Assembly (NCBI GenBank): GCA_003819715.1
Contig: RPQN01000026.1
Location: forward strand, 1 to 33,313
DNA length: 33,313 nucleotides
Direction: 5' to 3'
Source: Ignavibacteriota bacterium
GTDB lineage: Bacteria > Bacteroidota > Ignavibacteria > UBA10030
Of this stretch, positions 1 through 9,072 are shown piece after piece. The number at the start of each line of letters is the position of its first letter. The stretch's first letter is position 1. The notes below the pieces were generated by a model that saw only the letters and a list, made by a program, of their open reading frames with translations, did no database searches and was not told where the DNA came from. The position numbers were made by a program, and so were the translations under genes.

Positions 1-1
1 A

Positions 2-937
2 TTAGCCCGAATACCAAAATTTGTTTTCATAAACGATGAGACATTTCATGCGGAACTCGAAGTTTTTCATTTCGGCCGCCATCCTCTTAAAAACATTTCA
101 TCTCAATGGAAGATAACTGATTCTAAAGGAACCGTCATTGCTCAAGGTTCTTTAAAGGAACGGGATATTCCGATTGATAATTGTATACCCCTGGGAAATG
201 TCAGTTTGCCGCTTTCAAAAATTACCAAAGCTGAAAAGTTGAATTTGGAAGTCGCTGTCGACCATCATATGAATAATTGGGATTTCTGGGTTTATCCCGC
301 CGAACATCCAACCTTAAACAAAGGTGATATTTATTTCTGTAATAAACTTGATGAAAAAGCCGAATCCATTCTTAATGATGGAGGAAAAGTATTTTTATCT
401 GCAGCGGGTATTGTTGAAAACGGTAAAGATGTCGTTCAGTATTTTAATCCAGTATTTTGGAATACCTCATGGTTTAAAATGCGTCCGCCGCATACATTAG
501 GAATGTTATGTAATCCTCAACATCCGGCTTTTACAAATTTCCCGACTGAATTTCACAGCAATTTGCAGTGGTGGGAAATTCTCGATCGCCAGCAGGTGAT
601 GAATCTTGAGTTATTCCCGTCCAAATTCAAACCGCTGATACAACCAATTGATACATGGTTTTTAAATCGCCGTTTAGCTGTATTATTTGAAGCGAAAGTC
701 GGAAAAGGCAAACTCATGGTTTGCAGCGCCGACCTTCAAAACAATTTAAATGAACGACCCGCAGCGAAACAATTGCTCTATAGTTTAACGAAGTATATGT
801 TTTCGGGCAAATTCAATCCGAAGGTCGAAGTTGATTATGCAGTCGTTGCAGAACTCTTCGAAAAGAAGGAGAGACCACCGGCTATAAAATTTTATACAAC
901 ACAAAGTACAGATGATTTAAAACCGAATATAAAATGA
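2..937 (+). CDS. C-terminal part of a GH2-type glycoside hydrolase (5' end outside window)
   Basis: The frame is open from the first bases and ends at a TGA at 935-937, so about 311 C-terminal residues are visible. A downstream TTG at 206 could be mistaken for a start, but the sequence before it continues the same beta-rich domain. The visible part has a beta-sandwich-like stretch followed by a region with PVFWNTSWF, PPHTLG, HPAFTNFPTE and QPIDTWFLNRR. I recognise these from C-termini of Bacteroidetes GH2 sugar-binding glycosidases, where an amidotransferase-like domain follows the TIM barrel. The catalytic barrel is not in the window, so substrate cannot be read; beta-galactosidase or beta-glucuronidase activity on pectin side chains would fit the context. 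The next gene starts 46 bases downstream on the same strand, which suggests one operon. The family is moderately sure; the activity is not. Confidence 0.62.
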   Translation, partial: LARIPKFVFINDETFHAELEVFHFGRHPLKNISSQWKITDSKGTVIAQGSLKERDIPIDNCIPLGNVSLPLSKITKAEKLNLEVAVDHHMNNWDFWVYPAEHPTLNKGDIYFCNKLDEKAESILNDGGKVFLSAAGIVENGKDVVQYFNPVFWNTSWFKMRPPHTLGMLCNPQHPAFTNFPTEFHSNLQWWEILDRQQVMNLELFPSKFKPLIQPIDTWFLNRRLAVLFEAKVGKGKLMVCSADLQNNLNERPAAKQLLYSLTKYMFSGKFNPKVEVDYAVVAELFEKKERPPAIKFYTTQSTDDLKPNIK

Positions 938-983
938 TTGGACTCAAACCAATTCCTGAATGATGTAAAGGGGTTAAAAATCC

Positions 984-3900
984 ATGAAACAGATCAATCG
1001 TATTATCGTGATAATTACTATCTTAATTATCTCAACCAATCACCTCACGGGTCAGCAATTCCAACCTGAAAACCTTGGACGGAGTCCGGTCGCCGTTGTT
1101 TTACAGAATGGCGGTGTTTATATCAGCTGGCGTTTACTTGCCTCGGATCCCAAAGGTGTTACATTCAATGTCTATCGCGGTACAATAAAGATCAATGAAG
1201 TACCCATATCAACTTCCACCAATTTAATTGATCCTTCCGGGACAGGGAGTGACAACTATTCTGTGCTGCCTGTGATAAGTGGTGTTGAGCAGGGAACAGC
1301 ACAAGGAGTAAAACCATGGAATCAGAATTACAAAACGGTTCCTTTGCAAAGACCGGCGGGAGGGCAAACACCTGACGGCGTGAGTTATAGTTATAGTCCC
1401 AATGATGCCAGTGCCGCCGATCTCGACGGTGATGGTGAATATGAACTTATCGTCAAGTGGGATCCATCCAATTCCAAAGATAATTCGCAAAGCGGGTACA
1501 CGGGGAATGTATATCTTGACGGTCTGAAAATGGATGGTACTTTACTCTGGCGTATCGATTTAGGACGAAACATCAGGGCGGGCGCACACTATAGTCAATT
1601 TATGGTTTATGATTTGGATGGCGACGGAAAAGCGGAGGTTGCCTGCAAAACAGCCGATGGAACAATTGACGGCAAAGGCACAGTGATTGGCGATGCCAAT
1701 GCGGATTACAGAAATTCAAGCGGCTATATATTAACCGGACCGGAGTATTTCACGATCTTTGATGGTCCAACCGGTAAGGCATTAGTCACAACAGAGTATA
1801 TACCTGCGCGTGGTACTGTCGACTCTTGGGGAGATAATTACGGCAACAGGGTGGATCGTTTTCTCGCCTGTATTGCATATCTTGACGGTGAACATCCGAG
1901 CGTTGTCATGTGCCGTGGTTATTATAGAAGCTCAGATAACACGAAGGGGAGAACTGTACTTGCGGCATGGGATTACAGGAATGGTCTGCTGACGAATCGA
2001 TGGATTTTTAATGCGGTGAGATTGGGTGAACATGATGAATATACCGGGCAGGGCAATCACAATCTTAGTGTTGCCGATCTTGACGGCGATGGGAAGGATG
2101 AAATCGTTTACGGCGCAATGGCGGTCGATGATGACGGAACCGGACTTTGGAATTCCGGTTTGGGACATGGCGATGCAATGCATGTATCGGATATAGATCC
2201 GAACCGGCCTGGACTTGAAATTTGGGGCATCCACGAACAGGCACAGGTTGGATCTGCATTACTTGAGGGCAAAACCGGTAAGATTATTTGGGGGACCGGA
2301 CCGGGCGATGTTGGCAGAGGTGTCTCCGCGAATCTTGATGATTCACAAGACGGAATGGAATGCTGGGGAGGTACAGATGGTCTGCGCAGTGCAGCGAATG
2401 TCAAAGTGGGATCGGCTCCGCCTTCATCAAATCATGTGGTCTGGTGGGACGGTGATCTGGAAAGAGAATTGTTGAACGACATAAATATCCAAAAGTATGG
2501 CGGCTCGAATCCCATCTTGCTGCAGGCAGACGGTTGTGCTTCGAATAATGGATCGAAAGCAAATCCCGCGCTCCAGGCAGATCTGTTCGGTGATTGGCGC
2601 GAAGAAGTTGTTTGGCGGACCAGCGACAATAATTCTCTGAGAGTGTATACCACGACCAGTGAAACGCCCTATCGTCTTGTCACGCTGATGCAGGATAGAC
2701 AATACAGGGAAGCCATTGCATGGCAAAATGTCGGATACAACCAGCCGCCGCATCCAAGCTTTTTTATAGGTAAAAGGATGTTGATACCGGACAGTCTCTG
2801 GCCGCCATCAAAGCCAATGAATATTCGCGGTGCTTTTTCGGGAGACACCGTTCTGATTGAATGGGATGCAAACATTGATTCGGATCTGGCGGGGTACACG
2901 CTGTATCGCGGGAGAACTCACAACACGTTTACGGATTCCGTTGATGTCGGCAATAAAACATTTTACAACGACACCACTGTAAAATATGATACAACATATT
3001 ACTATGCCGTGAAAGCGTACGATCTCAACGGCAACCATTCCGAGTATTCGGAAATCATAAATGTCACTCCCACCGTTCGCCCGGCAACTCCAGCAGGCAT
3101 TTCATATCGGTTTGATTCTCAATCCATCTTTCTTATTTGGGAGTCTCAGAATTTCGGAAATATTTCTCGTGTGAATATCCATCGTTCTGAAACGGAAGAT
3201 ATGGCCTCCGCCACAACCATGGCGATCGATAAAAGCGTGAATACGTATACCGATATAAACCTGACGACATGGAAAAAATATTTTTATACACTCAGTGTTA
3301 CAGATACAAATCATGTTGAGTCGTTTCCTTCAAAAGTGTTAAGCATCACTCCCGGTACGTCGTTTACAATTCAAGCGGAAGATGCAGTGCGAATCGGAAC
3401 GGTATTTGTCGAGAACAACAATTTAGGTTTTCATGGAACCGGTTTCTCGAACTTTGATGTGAGTAACAGCACGGTGGAGTTTACGAATATGCCTGGATTT
3501 GGAGGCGGTGAACTCATGCTTATCTACAGGTATGCTTTAGGAAACACCGACAGAACAGGGTCGTTCATGGTCAATGGTCAATCCCGTAGTTTGACCATGC
3601 GCAGCACAAGCCAGTGGACCAACTACGTGCCGGATAGTGTTCAAGTAAACTTGAACGCAGGATTTGATAATACCATTCGCTTCTCGTCAACAGGTTCCGA
3701 TTTCGGCAACCTGGATGAGATAACCATCGTGCCTAAACCAACGAGCGTTGTTGAATTTGCTGATAACAGGAATACTCTCCCGACCCAATTTGAGTTATAT
3801 CAAAATTATCCCAATCCGTTTAATCCACAAACGACATTTTCATTTGCGTTGCCGCAGGAAGCATTGGTGAGCATTACGATCTATGATATCCATGGGAGAA

Positions 3901-4058
3901 TGATGAGCAGCCAATTCCATGGGAGATATAGAGCAGGTGTTCATAAAGTAACATTTGACGGATCGAATTTTGCAAGCGGAGTTTATTTTGTGCGCTCCAT
4001 AATGCAAATGCAAGATAAACAAGAAGTATTTACAAAAAGGATGATCCTATTGAAATAA
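984..4058 (+). CDS. PL11 rhamnogalacturonan lyase, secreted, with FN3, CBM and type IX sorting domain
   Basis: The 1024-residue protein has a signal peptide (about 1-23, ending TGQ). The PL11 core (about 25-600) opens with ENLGRSPVAV and carries three Ca-binding-type DLDGDG loops near residues 146, 210 and 366, plus GQGNHNLSVADLDGDG, all typical of PL11. The family cleaves the rhamnosyl-galacturonate bonds of rhamnogalacturonan I by beta-elimination, leaving unsaturated galacturonate ends. Two fibronectin III-like domains follow (about 606-698 and 700-790), then a CBM6/35-like sandwich (about 792-920, starting FTIQAEDA), then a type IX sorting domain from about 937 (YQNYPNPFNP) to the end (KRMILLK). 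The protein should therefore be exported through the outer membrane and held at the surface or released. Endo or exo mode cannot be told from sequence alone. It begins the chain of pectin genes that continues to 11521. Confidence 0.93.
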   Translation: MKQINRIIVIITILIISTNHLTGQQFQPENLGRSPVAVVLQNGGVYISWRLLASDPKGVTFNVYRGTIKINEVPISTSTNLIDPSGTGSDNYSVLPVISGVEQGTAQGVKPWNQNYKTVPLQRPAGGQTPDGVSYSYSPNDASAADLDGDGEYELIVKWDPSNSKDNSQSGYTGNVYLDGLKMDGTLLWRIDLGRNIRAGAHYSQFMVYDLDGDGKAEVACKTADGTIDGKGTVIGDANADYRNSSGYILTGPEYFTIFDGPTGKALVTTEYIPARGTVDSWGDNYGNRVDRFLACIAYLDGEHPSVVMCRGYYRSSDNTKGRTVLAAWDYRNGLLTNRWIFNAVRLGEHDEYTGQGNHNLSVADLDGDGKDEIVYGAMAVDDDGTGLWNSGLGHGDAMHVSDIDPNRPGLEIWGIHEQAQVGSALLEGKTGKIIWGTGPGDVGRGVSANLDDSQDGMECWGGTDGLRSAANVKVGSAPPSSNHVVWWDGDLERELLNDINIQKYGGSNPILLQADGCASNNGSKANPALQADLFGDWREEVVWRTSDNNSLRVYTTTSETPYRLVTLMQDRQYREAIAWQNVGYNQPPHPSFFIGKRMLIPDSLWPPSKPMNIRGAFSGDTVLIEWDANIDSDLAGYTLYRGRTHNTFTDSVDVGNKTFYNDTTVKYDTTYYYAVKAYDLNGNHSEYSEIINVTPTVRPATPAGISYRFDSQSIFLIWESQNFGNISRVNIHRSETEDMASATTMAIDKSVNTYTDINLTTWKKYFYTLSVTDTNHVESFPSKVLSITPGTSFTIQAEDAVRIGTVFVENNNLGFHGTGFSNFDVSNSTVEFTNMPGFGGGELMLIYRYALGNTDRTGSFMVNGQSRSLTMRSTSQWTNYVPDSVQVNLNAGFDNTIRFSSTGSDFGNLDEITIVPKPTSVVEFADNRNTLPTQFELYQNYPNPFNPQTTFSFALPQEALVSITIYDIHGRMMSSQFHGRYRAGVHKVTFDGSNFASGVYFVRSIMQMQDKQEVFTKRMILLK

Positions 4059-4181
4059 GTATTGAACTTACTCCGCCGGTTATGGTTACCGAAAGCCGGT
4101 CTGTTTTAGAAAAATATTCACAGCTTGTTTTAATCCTGTGAGCATCAATTTGTTTTTGCTTTATAAAACACATGAGACTAT

Positions 4182-7100
4182 ATGAATAAAAAAATGAAAA
4201 AAATACTCAGTCATATAATATTTACAAAGAAAACCTGGTTTTTTGATTTTATGTGTCTCTTGATCCTTTTAACTCTTTTCCCACATTCATTATTTGCGCA
4301 AAAAGTTGATCCTATTACGTTATCATGGCTTGGCGGAAAATCACCGGGGATGGCGACTGGAGTAAGTTGGGGTGTTCCGCTGCCGGAAGGAACGATAAAG
4401 CCGTCAACAATTTTTTCGTTGAAAAATGCGCAAGGACAAGCAATGCCTGTACAGTCATGGCCGTTGGCATATTGGCCTGACGGTTCCTTAAAATGGGCAG
4501 GCTTCAGTACTGTGGTCGATACAAATTCCGGAGCGACTTTTCAACTTGAACGTGTAAAAACAGCTCACCATGATGCGATAAAAACAAAGGTTGAGTTAAT
4601 TGAAACCGGTGATGATGTGCTCGTGAATACCGGCGTTTTGCAATGCGATATTCCAAAGCACGATAAACAGCTCATTCGTTTCCTTAAAATGAATGGAAAA
4701 GAGATTTCCACAGGCGGACGATTGGTTTGCATTCTGCAGAACGGCCCAAACCGGGATGTTGGTGACCAACCAGCCAAAGAAATGTTCGCCGGTAATATTG
4801 AAAATGTGAAGATTGAACAAAGCGGACCGGTGAGAGCAGTTATTAAAGTTGAAGGCACGCACCTATCGGAATCAGGAAACAGAACCTGGTTGCCATTCAT
4901 TGTCCGGCTTTATTTTTACGCGGGCCAGCAATCGGTACGTTTAGTACATACGATTATTTATGATGGCGATCAGGAAAAGGATTTTATCCGTGGTTTAGGC
5001 GTGGTGTTTGATATTCCGATGGATGAGCAGTTGTACAACAGGAATGTTCGCTTTTCCGGAGAAAACGGCGGATTGTGGGATGAACCTAGCCAGCCGCTCA
5101 ACGGACGGTTTCCGCTTGACCGTCGCGAAGATCTCTATACCAAGCAACTGAGCGGCGGGCGTATTGCCGAGCGCAAAACCTTCTCAGAAAATCAACAATT
5201 CCTTATAAACCACTGGGCTAGCTGGAACGATTTTAAATTACAGCAATTGAATGCCGATGGTTTCCGGGTGCAAAAAAGAACGAATGATAAAAGCACATGG
5301 ATTGATGCCGGATACGGCAAACGTTCCGATGGTATGGCGTTTGTCGGCGATGTATCGGGTGGATTGGCGCTCTGCGTTCGTCATTTCTGGCAATCGTTTC
5401 CTTCGGCGCTGGAAATCCGAAATGTTAAAACAGATACCGCACAACTTAAAGCATGGCTTTGGTCACCGGAAGCTGAAGCGATGGACATGCGCCATTATGA
5501 CACAGTTGCCTTGGGACATAATCTCGACGCCAGTTACGAAGATGTTCAACCGGGATTCAGCACCGCAACAGGGGTAGGGCGCACATCCGAAATGCTGTTG
5601 TACGCTTCGAGCAATGTGCCGTCTTATGAAACGTTGAACAACATCGTGAAGCAAACTCAAGAGCCGCCTTTGCTTACTGCTTCCCCGGAATACCTTCACC
5701 GCATTTCGGTTTTCGGCGCCTGGAGTCTCCCCGACCAGAGCAAAAAAGGAAAGCGCTGGATAGAAAATCAACTCGACAAAGCATTTAAATACTACCAATT
5801 GGAAGTGGAGCAGCGGCATTGGTACGGATTCTGGAATTACGGAGATATACAACATACGTATGATCCCCAAAGGCACACCTGGAAATATGATATGGGAGGT
5901 TTTGCCTGGGACAACACGGAATTGATGCCCAACTTGTGGTTGTGGTACAGCTATTTGCGATCAGGGAATGAGGATATATTCCGTATGGCTGAAGCGATGA
6001 CACGGCATACCGGCGAAGTAGATGTCTACCACATGGGACGCTTTAAAGGATTGGGCTCTCGCCACAATGTTATTCATTGGGGCTGCGGCGCCAAAGAGGT
6101 TCGTATTTCACAGGCAGCTCTCGGTCGTTTCTATTATTACTTAACGACGGATGAACGCACCGGAGATTTGATGCGCGCTTCTGTGGATGCTTCCAATGAG
6201 GGAATAGGGAAGTTTGACCCGCTGCGTTTAATCATGGAAAAAAGTAAATACCCTACACATGCCCGAGTTGGTCCCGATTGGCTCGCGTTGGTTGGCAACT
6301 GGATGACGGAATGGGAACGGAGCGGCGATACACGCTATCGCGACAGAATAATGGCGGGGGTGAACAGTTTGTATGAAATGCCTTATGGATTTTTCTCCGG
6401 GAAGAACGCCGCCTTTGGATACGATCCGGCAACCTACAAATTGTATCGTCTCGATGAAAATGATATTGGTTCTGCCCACCTGTCTGTATTGATGGGAGGA
6501 CCGGAAGTGGCTTTCGAATTGAGTCATCTTCTTAAAAATAAAAAATGGGACAAACTTTGGATGCAATTCTGCAGAATATATGCGGCTCCAAAAGAAGAAA
6601 TTCAAAAAGAATTCGGCAAAGCGGTGGAATTGGGGAATCCCGGCTCCTGGTATGCACGTCTTCCCGCTTATTACGCCAACATAACCGGCGACACAGCGTA
6701 TGCGGCAAGAGCCTGGGATGAATTTCTTAATCCCCGGGCAAGATACTATCCCGATTTCACTCTGCAAAAATTTGAAGGAATTCAAAGCTTGCAGCCGGTG
6801 TATGAAGTGCGGGGAGCTTCCACCAACAATACGGCGCAGTGGTGTTTGAATGCAATTGAATTGCTGGAGCTGGTTGGAGACCAGCTTCCCGAAGACAATC
6901 CGCGATTCCAGAATGTGAAAGAACCTCAAATCAAAAATGACACCGGTTCAATTGGGCAGTATCAAAAAGGTGAACTGCTTTATCAGGATAATTTTGATCA
7001 GGCTATGAAAAACTGGGTCGTGGAAACGCCCGACTCCCCATTCTCAAAGGTTGCTGCTGAAAATGGAAAATTAATTATCGATGTCGCTCAAGGCGCAACA

Positions 7101-7577
7101 GTTTGGTTTCATGAAAAACTTTCGGGAAATATTTTGATAGAGTATCATCGAAAACTCATCATGAACAACGGGCATAATGACCGCGTATCAGACTTCAACC
7201 AATTTTGGATGGCAGCCGATCCCCGGCAGGAGAATTTGTTTACACGCCGCGGGTCTTTATCGGAATATGATTCACTGCGCCTTTATTATGCGGGCATTGG
7301 CGGCAACAGTAATACGACCACACGTTTTCGGAAATATCGGGGCAACGGTGAGCGTACCCTGCTGAATGATTTGCAGGATAAACAACACCTGCTTCAGCCA
7401 AATAAAACATACTTGATTCAACTCCTCGTCCACAACGGAACGACAAAGGTCTTCGTCGATGGCGAACAATATTTTTCGTTTACGGATGATGAACCATTGA
7501 CGGAAGGGTATTTCGGTTTTCGAACCGTGGAGTCGCATCAAGAAGTGGATGATTTTAAAGTGTATCGATTGAAATAA
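4182..7577 (+). CDS. Exo-rhamnogalacturonan lyase-like protein (PcRGLX/YetA family) with C-terminal DUF6250
   Basis: The 1131-residue protein starts with a long signal peptide (about 1-39, ending LFAQ). The N-terminal barrel opens with DPITLSWLGG and contains WPLAYWPDGSLKW, the hallmark of the PcRGLX/YetA family (related to PL26). A beta-sandwich region and then an alpha/alpha toroid-like region (about 510-900, rich in W and Y) follow. From about residue 929 to the end there is a separate jelly-roll domain (LLYQDNFD to DDFKVYRLK) that I recognise as DUF6250, often found in surface or periplasmic glycan enzymes and probably sugar binding. Characterised PcRGLX removes unsaturated disaccharides from rhamnogalacturonan I ends; that role is transferred by homology. 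There is no sorting domain, so the likely location is the periplasm. The gene lies 123 bases after the PL11 gene and 27 bases before the GH28 gene. Confidence 0.85.
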   Translation: MNKKMKKILSHIIFTKKTWFFDFMCLLILLTLFPHSLFAQKVDPITLSWLGGKSPGMATGVSWGVPLPEGTIKPSTIFSLKNAQGQAMPVQSWPLAYWPDGSLKWAGFSTVVDTNSGATFQLERVKTAHHDAIKTKVELIETGDDVLVNTGVLQCDIPKHDKQLIRFLKMNGKEISTGGRLVCILQNGPNRDVGDQPAKEMFAGNIENVKIEQSGPVRAVIKVEGTHLSESGNRTWLPFIVRLYFYAGQQSVRLVHTIIYDGDQEKDFIRGLGVVFDIPMDEQLYNRNVRFSGENGGLWDEPSQPLNGRFPLDRREDLYTKQLSGGRIAERKTFSENQQFLINHWASWNDFKLQQLNADGFRVQKRTNDKSTWIDAGYGKRSDGMAFVGDVSGGLALCVRHFWQSFPSALEIRNVKTDTAQLKAWLWSPEAEAMDMRHYDTVALGHNLDASYEDVQPGFSTATGVGRTSEMLLYASSNVPSYETLNNIVKQTQEPPLLTASPEYLHRISVFGAWSLPDQSKKGKRWIENQLDKAFKYYQLEVEQRHWYGFWNYGDIQHTYDPQRHTWKYDMGGFAWDNTELMPNLWLWYSYLRSGNEDIFRMAEAMTRHTGEVDVYHMGRFKGLGSRHNVIHWGCGAKEVRISQAALGRFYYYLTTDERTGDLMRASVDASNEGIGKFDPLRLIMEKSKYPTHARVGPDWLALVGNWMTEWERSGDTRYRDRIMAGVNSLYEMPYGFFSGKNAAFGYDPATYKLYRLDENDIGSAHLSVLMGGPEVAFELSHLLKNKKWDKLWMQFCRIYAAPKEEIQKEFGKAVELGNPGSWYARLPAYYANITGDTAYAARAWDEFLNPRARYYPDFTLQKFEGIQSLQPVYEVRGASTNNTAQWCLNAIELLELVGDQLPEDNPRFQNVKEPQIKNDTGSIGQYQKGELLYQDNFDQAMKNWVVETPDSPFSKVAAENGKLIIDVAQGATVWFHEKLSGNILIEYHRKLIMNNGHNDRVSDFNQFWMAADPRQENLFTRRGSLSEYDSLRLYYAGIGGNSNTTTRFRKYRGNGERTLLNDLQDKQHLLQPNKTYLIQLLVHNGTTKVFVDGEQYFSFTDDEPLTEGYFGFRTVESHQEVDDFKVYRLK

Positions 7578-7604
7578 ACTGAAGGATTAAAAGAGGAATA
7601 AAAT

Positions 7605-9050
7605 ATGTGTAGAAGAATTGAAACATTTCATCCCAGTACTTCGAGAATCAAACAGTCCATGATCTTCTTTCTTGTTCTGTTTCTGTTTACACCATCATTT
7701 TTAATAGGACAGAACAACCAATCCCCGGTCCCTGTTTTCAATGTGCTGCAATATGGAGCTGTCGGAGACGGCAAAACATTGGATACCGATGCCATTCAAA
7801 AAGCGATAAATGATGCTGCAAAAACCGGCAATGGGGCGCAAGTGTTTGTTCCTGCCGGACGCAAATATTTGATTGGAACACTGGAACTTAAAAGCGGCAT
7901 TGATTTTCATTTACAGGGCGATGCCGAATTATTCGTAAGCACCAATAAGGATGATTACTCCGGCGAAGCAGCTGTTATCGCCAACGGAGCCAATGAATTG
8001 ACCATTTCCGGCACCGGGAGTATCAACGGCAGGGCGCTGGAGTTTATGACGCATTACGATAAAACTGACGAGTGGTGGATATTTAAAGAATGGCGCCCCA
8101 AGTTGTTCATCCTCACTAAATGCACTGACTTGAAGGTATTGAATATCACCATCAACAAAGCGCCCATATGGAGTCTGCACATGCTGGGCTGCGAGAATGT
8201 TTTGATCGACGGCATCAAAATTCACAACAACCTGGATGTGCCCAATTGCGACGGCATTGATCCGGACCATTGCCGGAATGTGGAAATACGAAATTGCGAG
8301 ATCAGTTGTGGTGACGATGCGATAGTGGTAAAAGCAACCCGGCAGAAAGAAGAGTTCGGCCCTTCTGCAAACATCAATGTACACGACTGCATATTGGAAA
8401 CGCAGGATTCCGGAGTGAAGATTGGTACCGAAACCACGCAGGATATTTATAACGTCGTATTCGAACGCTGCGAAATTAAAACAAGCTGCAGGGGTTTAAC
8501 CATTCAGCTTCGGGATGAAGGCGATGTGTACAATATTGTATTCCGGGATATCACGTTTAAGTCGCGTTACCATTCCGCCCCCTGGTGGGGGCGGGGAGAA
8601 GCGATTTCCTTTACAGCTATTCCCAGAACACCGGAGACAAAAGTTGGAACCATTCATAATATTCTCGTCGAGAATGTTACCGGAACATCGGAAAACAGCG
8701 TGCGGATCAACGGCACCAAAGAAAGCCGGATTAAGAATGTCCGTTTTGAAAATGTAAAAGTTACCCTGAATCGATGGACAAACTATCCCGGCAATCTTTT
8801 TGACAATCGCCCGACAAAAGTGTATGAAGGCATTGAGCCGCATGACAACCCCGGTATGTATATTCGTTTCAGCGATCAGGTGATGTTAAAGGATTGCCGT
8901 GTAAGCTGGGGCGACAACATTCCTGATTATTTTACCAATGCCATTAAAGCACATGATGTCACCGACCTGAGAATTGAAGGTTTCAAAGGAGAGGCGGCTC
9001 ATCCGAATCGTGATCAGGCAATTGATGTTCCTGAAAACAAAAAGAATTAA
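7605..9050 (+). CDS. GH28 family glycosidase, rhamnogalacturonan or galacturonan type, variant active site
   Basis: The 481-residue protein has a signal peptide after a short polar start (about 1-35, ending LIGQ) and a right-handed beta-helix with the GH28 entry motif YGAVGDGKT. The catalytic aspartates are visible: NCDGIDPD (residues 214-221) and CGDDAI (D237 and D238). The usual GHG motif is replaced by DSGVKIG (268-274), which lacks the histidine, and the RIK motif reads RGLTIQ. GH28 enzymes hydrolyse alpha-galacturonosidic bonds in homogalacturonan or rhamnogalacturonan; the altered motif suggests a rhamnogalacturonan or exo-acting subgroup, but I cannot decide. The start ATG follows an AGAGGA ribosome site by about 7 bases. 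The stop lies 22 bases before the GH105 start, so the two are likely cotranscribed. The family is sure, the substrate is not. Confidence 0.9.
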   Translation: MCRRIETFHPSTSRIKQSMIFFLVLFLFTPSFLIGQNNQSPVPVFNVLQYGAVGDGKTLDTDAIQKAINDAAKTGNGAQVFVPAGRKYLIGTLELKSGIDFHLQGDAELFVSTNKDDYSGEAAVIANGANELTISGTGSINGRALEFMTHYDKTDEWWIFKEWRPKLFILTKCTDLKVLNITINKAPIWSLHMLGCENVLIDGIKIHNNLDVPNCDGIDPDHCRNVEIRNCEISCGDDAIVVKATRQKEEFGPSANINVHDCILETQDSGVKIGTETTQDIYNVVFERCEIKTSCRGLTIQLRDEGDVYNIVFRDITFKSRYHSAPWWGRGEAISFTAIPRTPETKVGTIHNILVENVTGTSENSVRINGTKESRIKNVRFENVKVTLNRWTNYPGNLFDNRPTKVYEGIEPHDNPGMYIRFSDQVMLKDCRVSWGDNIPDYFTNAIKAHDVTDLRIEGFKGEAAHPNRDQAIDVPENKKN

Positions 9051-9072
9051 TCGAATACCTAAACGAGGAAAT

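Noticed and set aside
206-937. A complete short gene starting at the TTG at 206
   Set aside because: The frame is open to the window edge and the residues before 206 continue the same domain; it is the end of a longer gene.
6228-6929. A 233-codon minus-strand frame inside the exo-lyase gene
   Set aside because: Antisense to conserved coding sequence, no family resemblance and no ribosome site.
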